Source of the DNA: JBDSLU01 sp031407765
GTDB lineage: Bacteria > Acidobacteriota > Vicinamibacteria > Vicinamibacterales > Vicinamibacteraceae
DNA length: 28,309 bases
NCBI GenBank assembly: GCA_031407765.1
Contig: JANOIR010000634.1
Location: 1-28,309 of the forward strand
Direction: 5' to 3'
Numbering within the stretch: position 1 is the first letter of the stretch; each line of letters opens with the position of its first letter. Position numbers and translations under genes: made by a program. Below are positions 13,452 to 20,761 of this stretch, piece by piece. The notes beneath the pieces were generated by a model that was given only the letters and a program-made list of their open reading frames with translations, had not been told where the DNA came from and ran no database searches.

Positions 13452-14701
13452 GAGCGCGAGACCGACGCTGGTCACCGACCGGCTCGTTGCGGGCCATATC
13501 CTCGGCCCTGCGGCTGCAGCCCCGCGCCGCCGGTGGATCTCACGCCGACGCCGTGCCCGGCAGCGTCCACGAGACACTCGACACGCCGGGCCGGCCGCTC
13601 GAGCCGGCGACGCGCTCGTTCATGGAGCCGCGCTTCGGCCAGGACTTCAGCAGCGTGCGCGTGCACACCGGCGACGATGCCGGCCGGTCCGCCCGCGACG
13701 TGAACGCGCGGGCCTTCACTGCGGGCCAGAACATCGTCTTTGCTCCGGGTCAGTACGCACCCGACACCGGCCGCGGCCAGCATCTGCTCGCGCACGAGCT
13801 GGCGCACGTCGTGCAACAGCGCCACGCGCCCGCCCCGGACAAGGACACCGTCAGCCGGCCCGGGGATCGCGATGAAGTCGCGGCCGATCGCGCCAGCGCC
13901 GCGGCTCTCGCCGGCCAGTCACCGGAACCGCAACACGGCGGCGGCGCGCACGCGCTCCAGCGTCAGCCGATGGGGCCGCCCGCTGGTGGCGCCGTTGATC
14001 CGATGGCCGGTCCGGCCAAGCTGCCGGAGAAGCCCAAGGGCGAAGACGAAGCCTTCGCCGCGGCTGCCGCAAAGGCAGTCGACGACTTCACCAAGACGCC
14101 GCTGGGGAAGGAACTGAAAGAGCGCGCCAAGTCCTACATCCTCAGCGTCAAGGGCATTCCCTTCGACATCTTCGTCGTCGCCAACATCGTGACGTTCGTC
14201 GCCGCGAACGATCCGAAGCTGCCCAACCTCCCCGAGTTCGAGCTCGGCAAGGGGGTCAAAGTGAAGATCGAGTACTCGGGCCGCGTCTCGGATCTGCCGC
14301 CGCTGATGAAGCAGATGTTCACGGGGCAGCAGGATCCGAACCGTCCAGTCGAACGCGATGCGCAAGGCAACGCGACGAACGAGACCAAGCTGGCCGTCAG
14401 CGTCGAGTTCACCTGGGATGCCTTCGCCGACTTCGTCGCGGGCGTGGGGCGGTTCTTCGCCAAGGCGGCCGTGTGGTTCGCCAAGGGCCTCGTGAAGATC
14501 GGGACCGTGATCGGCAAGGGCATCGCCGCCGCGAAGCATGAGCTGATCGGCGCGGCGCTGGGCGGCGCGCTGGGCGCGGCGATTGGCGGCCTGGCGGGTG
14601 GCGGGATGGGGGCGCTCATCGGCCTGGGGATCGGCGCCGCCGTCGGCGTGGGCTTCGGCGCGATCGCGCACGGGCTGGACAACAAGAGGAAGAAGCCGTG
14701 A
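13448..14701 (+). CDS. DUF4157 protein with C-terminal glycine-zipper: candidate membrane-acting cargo
   Basis: This 417-residue protein starts at ATG 13448, overlapping the stop of the first DUF4157 gene, and ends in a GTGA overlap with the next gene. An Arg-rich leader (1-27) precedes the DUF4157 domain (about 45-125) with 'QDFSSVRVHT' and HELAH (116-120). A linker (about 126-200) contains 'DRDEVAADRAS', the usual tail of this domain. The rest is unlike the first protein: a helical/beta region (about 200-330) with a hydrophobic stretch 'IPFDIFVVANIVTFVAAN', and then, after amphipathic helices 'FADFVAGVGRFFAKAAVWFAKGLVKIG', a glycine-zipper of about 40 residues (367-407) ending in a basic tail NKRKKP. 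Glycine-zippers of this kind occur in membrane-inserting and pore-forming proteins. A pore-forming or membrane-anchoring payload is inferred, not shown. Confidence 0.8.
   Translation: MRARDRRWSPTGSLRAISSALRLQPRAAGGSHADAVPGSVHETLDTPGRPLEPATRSFMEPRFGQDFSSVRVHTGDDAGRSARDVNARAFTAGQNIVFAPGQYAPDTGRGQHLLAHELAHVVQQRHAPAPDKDTVSRPGDRDEVAADRASAAALAGQSPEPQHGGGAHALQRQPMGPPAGGAVDPMAGPAKLPEKPKGEDEAFAAAAAKAVDDFTKTPLGKELKERAKSYILSVKGIPFDIFVVANIVTFVAANDPKLPNLPEFELGKGVKVKIEYSGRVSDLPPLMKQMFTGQQDPNRPVERDAQGNATNETKLAVSVEFTWDAFADFVAGVGRFFAKAAVWFAKGLVKIGTVIGKGIAAAKHELIGAALGGALGAAIGGLAGGGMGALIGLGIGAAVGVGFGAIAHGLDNKRKKP
13784..13819 (+). repeat. Near-identical 36-base segment shared by the two DUF4157 genes (copy 2)
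   Basis: This is the partner of 11451-11486, encoding LLAHELAHVVQQ. The two copies are in direct orientation about 2.3 kb apart and could serve as a recombination seam for swapping cargo domains. Confidence 0.8.
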
Positions 14702-15354
14702 GCGCGTTCCCTGGATCGCCGAAGGTGCTCAAGGGCGGAATCGTGCTGCTCGATCCCGACACGTTCACCGTGCTGCCCAACGGCATCATCGTGCTCCAGT
14801 ACAACCCGGACACGCTGACCCGCAGCCTGAAGATCAAGGGCGCCGACGAAGGCGGCGACCGATCGGAGGCGCTGCGGCTGACGGGACCGCCCGTCGAGAC
14901 CTTCAAGCTGGACGCCGAGATCGATGCGACCGATCAGCTCGAAGTCGCGGATGCCAACACACTGCAGTACGGCATCTTCCCGCAGTTGTCGGCGCTGGAG
15001 ACGCTGGTGTATCCGACGAGCCAGACCTTGCAGCGTAATTTCGGCCTGGCACAGCAGGGAACGCTGGAGATCATGCCGATGCTGGCGCCGTTGACGCTGT
15101 TCGTCTGGAGCGCCAGCCGGATCGTCCCGGTGCGGCTGACAGAGTTCAGCATCACCGAGGAAGCGTTCGATCCGTCGCTCAATCCGCTGCGCGCGAAGGT
15201 CAGCCTGGGCATGCGCGTGCTGTCCATCGACGATCTGGACTTCAACGACAAGAGCGGAAGCCTCTACCTGACCTATCAGCAGCAGAAGGAAACACTCGCG
15301 CGCCTCAATCAGGCCGGCACCTTCGGCGCGCTCGGCATCCGGGGGATTCCATGA
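14698..15354 (+). CDS. CIS-tube-domain baseplate protein (N-terminal half of Afp7-like)
   Basis: This 218-residue protein has a GTG start in a GTGA overlap. It shows the eCIS 'CIS tube' family features: 'KVLKGGIVLLDPDTFTVLPNGIIVLQYNPDTLTRSLKI', 'LTGPPVETFKLDAEIDATDQL', 'GIFPQLSALETLVYP', and a conserved end 'VPVRLTEFSITEEAFDPSLNPLRAKVSLGMRVLSIDDL'. In Afp7 this tube-like adaptor is fused to a LysM domain; here the LysM part is the next, overlapping gene. Such proteins join the tube to the spike hub. No signal peptide or membrane segment is seen. Confidence 0.87.
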   Translation: MSAFPGSPKVLKGGIVLLDPDTFTVLPNGIIVLQYNPDTLTRSLKIKGADEGGDRSEALRLTGPPVETFKLDAEIDATDQLEVADANTLQYGIFPQLSALETLVYPTSQTLQRNFGLAQQGTLEIMPMLAPLTLFVWSASRIVPVRLTEFSITEEAFDPSLNPLRAKVSLGMRVLSIDDLDFNDKSGSLYLTYQQQKETLARLNQAGTFGALGIRGIP

Positions 15355-15725
15355 CGTCGCTGCTCGATCTCGATCCCGTGCAGGCCATGCTGGCGCAGAC
15401 CGCGCTCAGGCGCACGCTGTTTGCCTCCACCAGCCGCTACTACGGCCTGGACACCACCACGCTCGAACGGGCCGGCCGTCCGCCGATCGTCTACGTCCTG
15501 CGGCGGTTTCTCCCTTCGCCGGCGCGATTTCAAACCATCCAGGAGCACGCGGTGATCCAGGGCGAACGGCTGGACAACATCACCGCGCAGCATCTCGCGG
15601 ATGCGACGCTGTTCTGGCGCCTGTGCGATGCCAACCGCGCCATGCGTCCCGGGGAGCTGACGGAAACGATCGGACGACGGATTCGCATCACCCTGCCGGA
15701 AGGCGTGACCGGCAGCGCGTTGTAG
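15351..15725 (+). CDS. LysM-like baseplate protein (C-terminal half of Afp7-like, gp53-type)
   Basis: This 124-residue protein starts in an ATGA overlap with the CIS-tube gene. After a leader with 'ASTSRYYGLDTTTLERAGRPPIVYVLRRFLP', the second half (about 60-115) has the LysM pattern: 'QEHAVIQGERLDNITAQHLADATLFWRLCDANRAM' and an end strand 'GRRIRITLP'. In phage and eCIS baseplates such LysM domains work as protein-protein clamps rather than peptidoglycan binders. The overlapping start and order strongly suggest it acts together with the preceding protein as a split Afp7. Confidence 0.85.
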   Translation: MTSLLDLDPVQAMLAQTALRRTLFASTSRYYGLDTTTLERAGRPPIVYVLRRFLPSPARFQTIQEHAVIQGERLDNITAQHLADATLFWRLCDANRAMRPGELTETIGRRIRITLPEGVTGSAL

Positions 15726-15730
15726 ACGAT

Positions 15731-16858
15731 ATGAACCGCGGCTTCTACGTGACGCTGATGATGGGCTCGTTCAGGGCGAGCCCCGTACCCCAGCCGGTGA
15801 TCGACGCGATCACCGAGCTGCAGGTGACGTCTGCCGTCGGCGCGCAGGCCGGCTTCCAGCTGAAGCTGCGGTTGGGCAAGCACTCCCCGGTCCAGCAGCT
15901 GCTGCACTCCGGCTTTTTCGATCCGCGTCAGCGCGTGATCATCGCCGTCACCGTCAACGGCCAGACCGACGTGCTGATGGACGGGATCGTCACGAAGCAC
16001 GACGTCACCTCGAGCAACGACGCCGGCAAGAGCACGCTGACCGTCACCGGCCTCGACCTGACGGCGTTGATGGACTTCATCGACTTCACGGGCATTCCGT
16101 ATCCCGCGCTGCCGATGTTCCTGATCGTCGAGATCATCCTGGCGAAGTATGCGGTGCTGGGCGTCATCCCGCTGGCGATTCCGCCGATCCTGCCGCTGAT
16201 CCAGAACCCGATCGAGCGGTTCCTGAAGCAGGAGGGCACCGACTTCGCCTACGTCTCGAAGCTGGCGCAGGACTCGGGAGCCGTGTTCTATCTCGATCCC
16301 GGGCCGAAGCCGGGCATGAGCCTGGCCTATTGGGGGCCCGATCTCAGCAAGATGTTCGGCGGCCCGCAGCCGGCGGGCAGCATCAACTTCGACGCGATGT
16401 CCAGCTGGGACGCCTTCAGCGCCTCCTACGACGGGACGCTGGCGACGCAGTACTTCGTCACCATCATCGAGCCGAACACGAAGATCCCGATTCCCATTCC
16501 GGTCCCGAACCTGGACATCCTCAAGGCGTCGCTCGCCAAGCATGCGCCGACGCCGCTCAAGAGCGCGCAGCTGAAACCGACCGCGAACGAAAGTCCGGTC
16601 GGCGCGGCGCTGGCGGGCCTGGCGGCGCTGTTCAAGTCGGCGGATGCGATCAACGCCAGCGGACAGCTCGACGTGCTGCGCTACGGTCACGTCTTCAAGG
16701 CGCGCCAGCTGGCGGCCGTGCGCGGCGCGGGCGACTACTACGACGGCACCTACTACGTGAAGAGCGTGACGCACAACATCAAGCGCGGGGAATACAAGCA
16801 GAGCTTCACGCTGGCGCGTGGTGGCGTGGGGTCGTCGGTCGCGACGGTGAACGCGTGA
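15731..16858 (+). CDS. Baseplate hub protein (gp27-like, first half of Afp8/VgrG)
   Basis: From ATG 15731 the protein has 375 residues; the frame is open upstream but that part overlaps the LysM gene and looks non-conserved. The N-terminus 'RGFYVTLMMGS...PVPQPVIDAITELQVTSAVGAQAGFQLKLRLGKHSPV' and 'DGIVTKHDVTSSNDAGKSTLTVTGLDLTALMDFIDFTGIPYP' is typical of the gp27/phage-protein-D hub of eCIS. A hydrophobic stretch (about 125-160, 'FLIVEIILAKYAVLGVIPLAIPPILPLI') is usual for this family rather than a transmembrane helix. The C-terminal part ends with 'DYYDGTYYVKSVTHNIKRGEYKQSFTLARGG'. A trimer of this protein adapts the sixfold tube to the threefold spike encoded next. Confidence 0.9.
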   Translation: MNRGFYVTLMMGSFRASPVPQPVIDAITELQVTSAVGAQAGFQLKLRLGKHSPVQQLLHSGFFDPRQRVIIAVTVNGQTDVLMDGIVTKHDVTSSNDAGKSTLTVTGLDLTALMDFIDFTGIPYPALPMFLIVEIILAKYAVLGVIPLAIPPILPLIQNPIERFLKQEGTDFAYVSKLAQDSGAVFYLDPGPKPGMSLAYWGPDLSKMFGGPQPAGSINFDAMSSWDAFSASYDGTLATQYFVTIIEPNTKIPIPIPVPNLDILKASLAKHAPTPLKSAQLKPTANESPVGAALAGLAALFKSADAINASGQLDVLRYGHVFKARQLAAVRGAGDYYDGTYYVKSVTHNIKRGEYKQSFTLARGGVGSSVATVNA

Positions 16859-16865
16859 GACGAGT

Positions 16866-17378
16866 ATGAGCGGGGCAACCTACTACGGAATCTATCGCGC
16901 CACGGTCGTGAACAACATCGACCCGATGCAGATCGGCCGCATCATGGTGCTCGTCCCCGATGTCGGCGGCATCACGCCGTCGACCTGGGCGATGCCCGCG
17001 GTGCCGATTGCCGGGAAGCAGATGGGCACGTTCATGGTGCCGCAGGTCGGCGCCGGCGTCTGGGTCCAGTTCGAGGCCGGCGATCCCGATCGACCGGTCT
17101 GGACCGGCGGCTGGTGGGGCATCGCCGCGGAAGTGCCCGTGCTGGCGCTGGCCGGCGTGCCCGGCAATCCCAACATCGTGCTGCAGACGACACTGCAGAA
17201 CTCGATCGTGCTCAGCGATCTGCCCGGCCCCACGGGCGGGATCATGCTGAAGAGCACCACCGGCGCCACCATCATCGTCAACGACACCGGCATCTACATC
17301 CAGAACGGCAAGGGCGCCAGCATCGTCATGACCGGCCCCACCGTCGCCATCAACACGGGCGCACTGGTGATCACGTAG
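16866..17378 (+). CDS. Spike protein with OB-fold and beta-helix (gp5-like, second half of Afp8/VgrG)
   Basis: This 170-residue protein has an N-terminal OB-fold of the phage baseplate V/gp5 type: 'YYGIYRATVVNNIDPMQIGRIMVLVPDVGG', 'WAMPAVPIAG', 'GTFMVPQVGAGVWVQFEAGDPDRPVWTGGWWG' (about 6-95). It is followed by a short triple-stranded beta-helix-like tail ('IMLKSTTGATIIVNDTGIYIQNGKGASIVMTGPTVAIN', about 124-165). The trimer forms the needle that carries the PAAR-like tip encoded next. There is no lysozyme domain as in T4 gp5. It starts seven bases after the hub gene; hub and spike, fused in Afp8, are separate here. Confidence 0.92.
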   Translation: MSGATYYGIYRATVVNNIDPMQIGRIMVLVPDVGGITPSTWAMPAVPIAGKQMGTFMVPQVGAGVWVQFEAGDPDRPVWTGGWWGIAAEVPVLALAGVPGNPNIVLQTTLQNSIVLSDLPGPTGGIMLKSTTGATIIVNDTGIYIQNGKGASIVMTGPTVAINTGALVIT

Positions 17379-17393
17379 GGCGGAGCTGCGAGC

Positions 17394-17714
17394 ATGCCAG
17401 GATTTCTTCTTCATGTCGGGGCCACCGTGATGTGCGCGCACGGCGGACAGGCGCAGCCCACGGTGCCGAACCCGCGTGTCGTCGTGATGGGCCAGCCCAC
17501 CGTCGCGATGACCAGTCCCTACGTCGTCGCCGGCTGCGCATTCGTGCCGCCCGGTGGCAACGGACCGTGCGTGACCGCGCAGTGGATGACCGGCGCGGCA
17601 CGCGTCACGTCGAACGGGCAGCCGTTGCTGCTGCTCGACAGCCAGGCGATCTGTGCGCCGACCGGCACGCCGCTGCTGATCACCGTGACGCAGACGCGCG
17701 TCACCGGGATGTGA
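17394..17714 (+). CDS. PAAR-like spike tip protein (Afp10-like)
   Basis: This 106-residue protein begins with the family-typical 'MPGFLLHVGATVMCAHGG' and consists of short PAAR-like turns. H7, C14, H16, C48, C59 and C87 are candidates for the metal site that sharpens and stabilises the tip. It lies between spike and gp25 genes, the normal eCIS place, with 15 bases to each neighbour. There is no C-terminal effector extension, so it is probably a plain tip that can pierce the target membrane. Confidence 0.9.
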   Translation: MPGFLLHVGATVMCAHGGQAQPTVPNPRVVVMGQPTVAMTSPYVVAGCAFVPPGGNGPCVTAQWMTGAARVTSNGQPLLLLDSQAICAPTGTPLLITVTQTRVTGM

Positions 17715-17729
17715 GCGAAGGATGCGCGC

Positions 17730-18089
17730 ATGAACATCGACTTCCCTTTCCACGTCGACAGCCGCGGCCGCACCGCGACCACCGATGACAGCGATCACAT
17801 CCGCGACATGGTGGAGCAGCTGCTCTTCACCAGTCCGAACGAGCGCGTCAACCGGCCCGACTTCGGCAGTGGCCTGCTGCAGATGGTGTTCGCCCCCAAC
17901 AGCACCGATCTCGCCGCGGCGCTGCAGTTCACGACCCAGGCGGCGCTGCAGCGCTATCTCGGCGACGTGATCGATCTGCAGCAGGTCCAAGTGACCGCGC
18001 AGGACAACATCTTGACCGCGACCGTGCGCTACGTGGTGCGCGAGACGCAGGAGGGGCGGACGGATTCGTTCGTTCGCCAGATCGCGTGA
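17730..18089 (+). CDS. gp25-like baseplate wedge protein (Afp9-like)
   Basis: This 119-residue protein shows the gp25/'lysozyme-like' baseplate family pattern: 'FHVDSRGRTATTDDSDHIRDMVEQLLFTSPNERVNRPDFGSGLLQMVFAPN', followed by the helical 'LQFTTQAALQRYLGDVIDLQQVQV' and strands 'ILTATVRYVV'. The 'NERVNRPDFGSGL' segment is the signature turn. It anchors the first sheath ring to the baseplate in T4, T6SS (TssE) and eCIS. It ends in a GTGA overlap with the next baseplate gene. Confidence 0.94.
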   Translation: MNIDFPFHVDSRGRTATTDDSDHIRDMVEQLLFTSPNERVNRPDFGSGLLQMVFAPNSTDLAAALQFTTQAALQRYLGDVIDLQQVQVTAQDNILTATVRYVVRETQEGRTDSFVRQIA

Positions 18090-20761
18090 AGACGCTCACG
18101 GACACGAGCGGCGACCGGCCCCTTTTCTGCAGCGACGAGCGGCGCCGCAAGGACGTGCGCAGCGCTCCGTTGTTCGGCCTCGACTTCGTCGAGGTGACAG
18201 GGCACGACCAGCGCGGGCTCGAGGTCTTCTTCCTGGGCCGCGCGCCGCACGATCTGGCGATGGCCAACGTCCGGATCAGCGGCGGCCGGCGCATCCCCGA
18301 CGTGCGCGTGGTGCACGTACGGGTGCATCGGCACAAGGACCTGACGCTGGATGACTACCTCGAGGTCGACGTCTCGAAGGCGGGCGACGCCTCGGAGTAC
18401 GTGCTGAGCCTTGTCGCGCTCGATGAGCACGGGCGTCAGACCGACACGCCGATGGACGGGTTCGATCCGCACTTCGCCTCGGTCCGGTTCACCTTCAAGG
18501 CGGGCTGTCCCACCGATCTCGACTGCAGGACACCGGCAATCTGCTCGCGCCCGCCGCAGCCGGCGCCCGACATCAACTATCTCGCGAAGGACTACGCCAG
18601 CTTCCGGCAGCTGCTACTCGATCGCCTCGCCCTGACGATGCCGCAGTGGCAGGAGCGGCATGTGCCGGACATCGGCATCATGCTCCTCGAGATCCTCGCC
18701 TACGTCGGCGATGCCCTCAGCTACTACCAGGATGCCGTCGCGACCGAGGCCTACCTGGGCACCGCCCGCCTGCGCATTTCGGTGCGTCGCCACGCGCGTC
18801 TCGTCGGCTACCAGATGCACGAGGGATCGAACGCGCGCGCCTGGGTGACGATCGCGACGGATCAGGATGGGCCGCTCGATCCGCGCACGATCTACTTCAC
18901 CACGCCGCTGCCCGCGCGACAGGATCAGCACGTCGCGCAGGCGGCGGAGCTTGAACGCATCCCGGCGTCGAGCTATCACGTGTTCGAACCGCTGGTGCGC
19001 GATCGCGACGTGCCGCTCCAGCTGCGCACGGCGCACAGCGAGATCCATTTCTACACCTGGGGCGACTGCGCCTGCTGCCTGCCGGCCGGCGCGACGGGCG
19101 CGACGCTGGTGGACGCGTGGGTGCCTGCGCCAGGATCCGCGGCCAAGGCCAGCACGGGCGATGGACCGCCAGGCACGCAGCGTGCGCTGAATCTCAGCGT
19201 CGATGACGTGCTGATCCTCGAGGAGGTGGTGGGACCGACGACCGGCAATCCCGCCGATGCGGATCCACGGCATCGGCAGGCCGTGCGGCTGACGAAGGTG
19301 ACGCGCGGCATCGATCCGCTGTATCACGCCCCCGGCGAGCCGTACGGCCAGCCGGTAGTGGACATCGAGTGGTGCGCGGAGGATGCGCTCACGTTTCCGC
19401 TCTGTCTCTCGGCGAGGATGCCGCCTCCCGAGTGCGACTGCCGCGTGCACATCAGCGTCGCCCGCGGCAACGTCATCCTGGTCGACCATGGCGCGACCAC
19501 CAGCGAGACGATCGGGACGGTGCCGGTCGGGTCCACGTCGGATCATTGCGCCTGCGGCTGCGAGCCACCGCACACCGACGTCACCCCGGCGCCATTCTGC
19601 CCCGAACTGCGCGGCCGACCGCTGACGCACGCGCAGCCGCTGCCGCCGTGTGCCTGCGCGGGCCCGGTGCTGGCGCAGGATCCGCGACGTGCGCTCCCGG
19701 CGATCTCGCTGACCGGCACGCAGCACACGCCCAACGGCGACGTCCTCACGGCCTGGACCGCGGTGCCCGACTTGCTCGGCAGCGGGCCCACCGATCCGCA
19801 TTTCGTCGTCGAGACCGATGACGACGGCCGGGCCCATCTGCGCTTCGGAGACGGCGATTTGGGCCTGCGGCCGGCGGCGGAGACGACGTTCGAGGCGACC
19901 TACCGCATCGGGAACGGATCGGCGGGGCAGCTTGGTGCCGACGCGATCACGACGATCGTGTTCCGCGAGGTCACCGGCAATGCCGGCGCGCAGAAACCGC
20001 GCAATCCGCTGCCCACGGTGGGCGGGATCGATCCAGAGCCGGTGGCAGAGGTCAAGGCCTTCGCGCCGTACGCCTTCCGCACGCAGCTCGCGCGCGCCAT
20101 CATCGCCGAGGACTACGCCACGCTCGCGGCGGACAACGACCGCCGCCTGGCGGAGCGTCCGGCGTGCGGCGGCTCGTTTCAACGCCTCCAAGGTGCCAAG
20201 GCGACGCTGCGCTGGACCGGTGCCGGGTACCAGGTGTTCGCCGCGATCGATCCCTTGGGCACGGAACACACCAGCCCCGCGCTGCTCGCAGAGATCGAAG
20301 CCTATCTCGCGCGGTATCGGCGCATCGGTCATGACGTGGCCGTGAAGCCGGCGCGCTACGTCGGCCTCGACGTCGCGCTCCGCGTCTGCGTGCGGCCGGA
20401 GTATCTGCGCGGCCACGTGAAAGCGGCGCTGATCGACGTCCTCGGCAATCGCACCTTGCCCGATGGGACGCGCGGGCTGTTTCATCCCGACAGCCTGACG
20501 TTCGAGGACGGCATCTACGCCAGTCGTCTGATCGCTGCCGCGCAGGCGGTGACCGGCGTGCAATCCGTCGAGCTGACGCGGCTGGCGCGCTTCGACATCG
20601 ACGCGCCACCGCCGGGCGGCTTCAGCAACAGTGCGTTCGGATCCGATGTGCCGGTACCTGGCGTCCTGCCGCTCGGACCATTCGAGATTGCCCGGCTCGA
20701 CAACGACCCGGACGCGCCGGAAAACGGCCGGCTGACGCTGGACGTGGGAGGCGGACGATGA
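18086..20761 (+). CDS. Baseplate wedge protein, baseplate-J family (Afp11-like)
   Basis: This 891-residue protein has a GTG start in a GTGA overlap. It matches the large 'putative baseplate assembly protein' family (gp6/baseplate J core): 'INYLAKDYASFRQLLLDRLALTMPQWQERHVPDIGIMLLEILAYVGDALSYYQDAVATEAYLGTARLRISVRRHARLVGY' (about 155-245), then the J core 'FGDGDLGLRPAAETTFEATYRIGNGSAGQLGADAITTI' (about 591-630) and 'RAIIAEDYATLAADN'. Cysteine pairs occur in 'GDCACCLPAGA' (326-336), 'CACGC' (488-492) and 'CACAG' (522-526); such clusters are common in this family and may bind metal. Dimers or heterodimers of this protein form the wedges around the hub. Confidence 0.92.
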   Translation: MKTLTDTSGDRPLFCSDERRRKDVRSAPLFGLDFVEVTGHDQRGLEVFFLGRAPHDLAMANVRISGGRRIPDVRVVHVRVHRHKDLTLDDYLEVDVSKAGDASEYVLSLVALDEHGRQTDTPMDGFDPHFASVRFTFKAGCPTDLDCRTPAICSRPPQPAPDINYLAKDYASFRQLLLDRLALTMPQWQERHVPDIGIMLLEILAYVGDALSYYQDAVATEAYLGTARLRISVRRHARLVGYQMHEGSNARAWVTIATDQDGPLDPRTIYFTTPLPARQDQHVAQAAELERIPASSYHVFEPLVRDRDVPLQLRTAHSEIHFYTWGDCACCLPAGATGATLVDAWVPAPGSAAKASTGDGPPGTQRALNLSVDDVLILEEVVGPTTGNPADADPRHRQAVRLTKVTRGIDPLYHAPGEPYGQPVVDIEWCAEDALTFPLCLSARMPPPECDCRVHISVARGNVILVDHGATTSETIGTVPVGSTSDHCACGCEPPHTDVTPAPFCPELRGRPLTHAQPLPPCACAGPVLAQDPRRALPAISLTGTQHTPNGDVLTAWTAVPDLLGSGPTDPHFVVETDDDGRAHLRFGDGDLGLRPAAETTFEATYRIGNGSAGQLGADAITTIVFREVTGNAGAQKPRNPLPTVGGIDPEPVAEVKAFAPYAFRTQLARAIIAEDYATLAADNDRRLAERPACGGSFQRLQGAKATLRWTGAGYQVFAAIDPLGTEHTSPALLAEIEAYLARYRRIGHDVAVKPARYVGLDVALRVCVRPEYLRGHVKAALIDVLGNRTLPDGTRGLFHPDSLTFEDGIYASRLIAAAQAVTGVQSVELTRLARFDIDAPPPGGFSNSAFGSDVPVPGVLPLGPFEIARLDNDPDAPENGRLTLDVGGGR

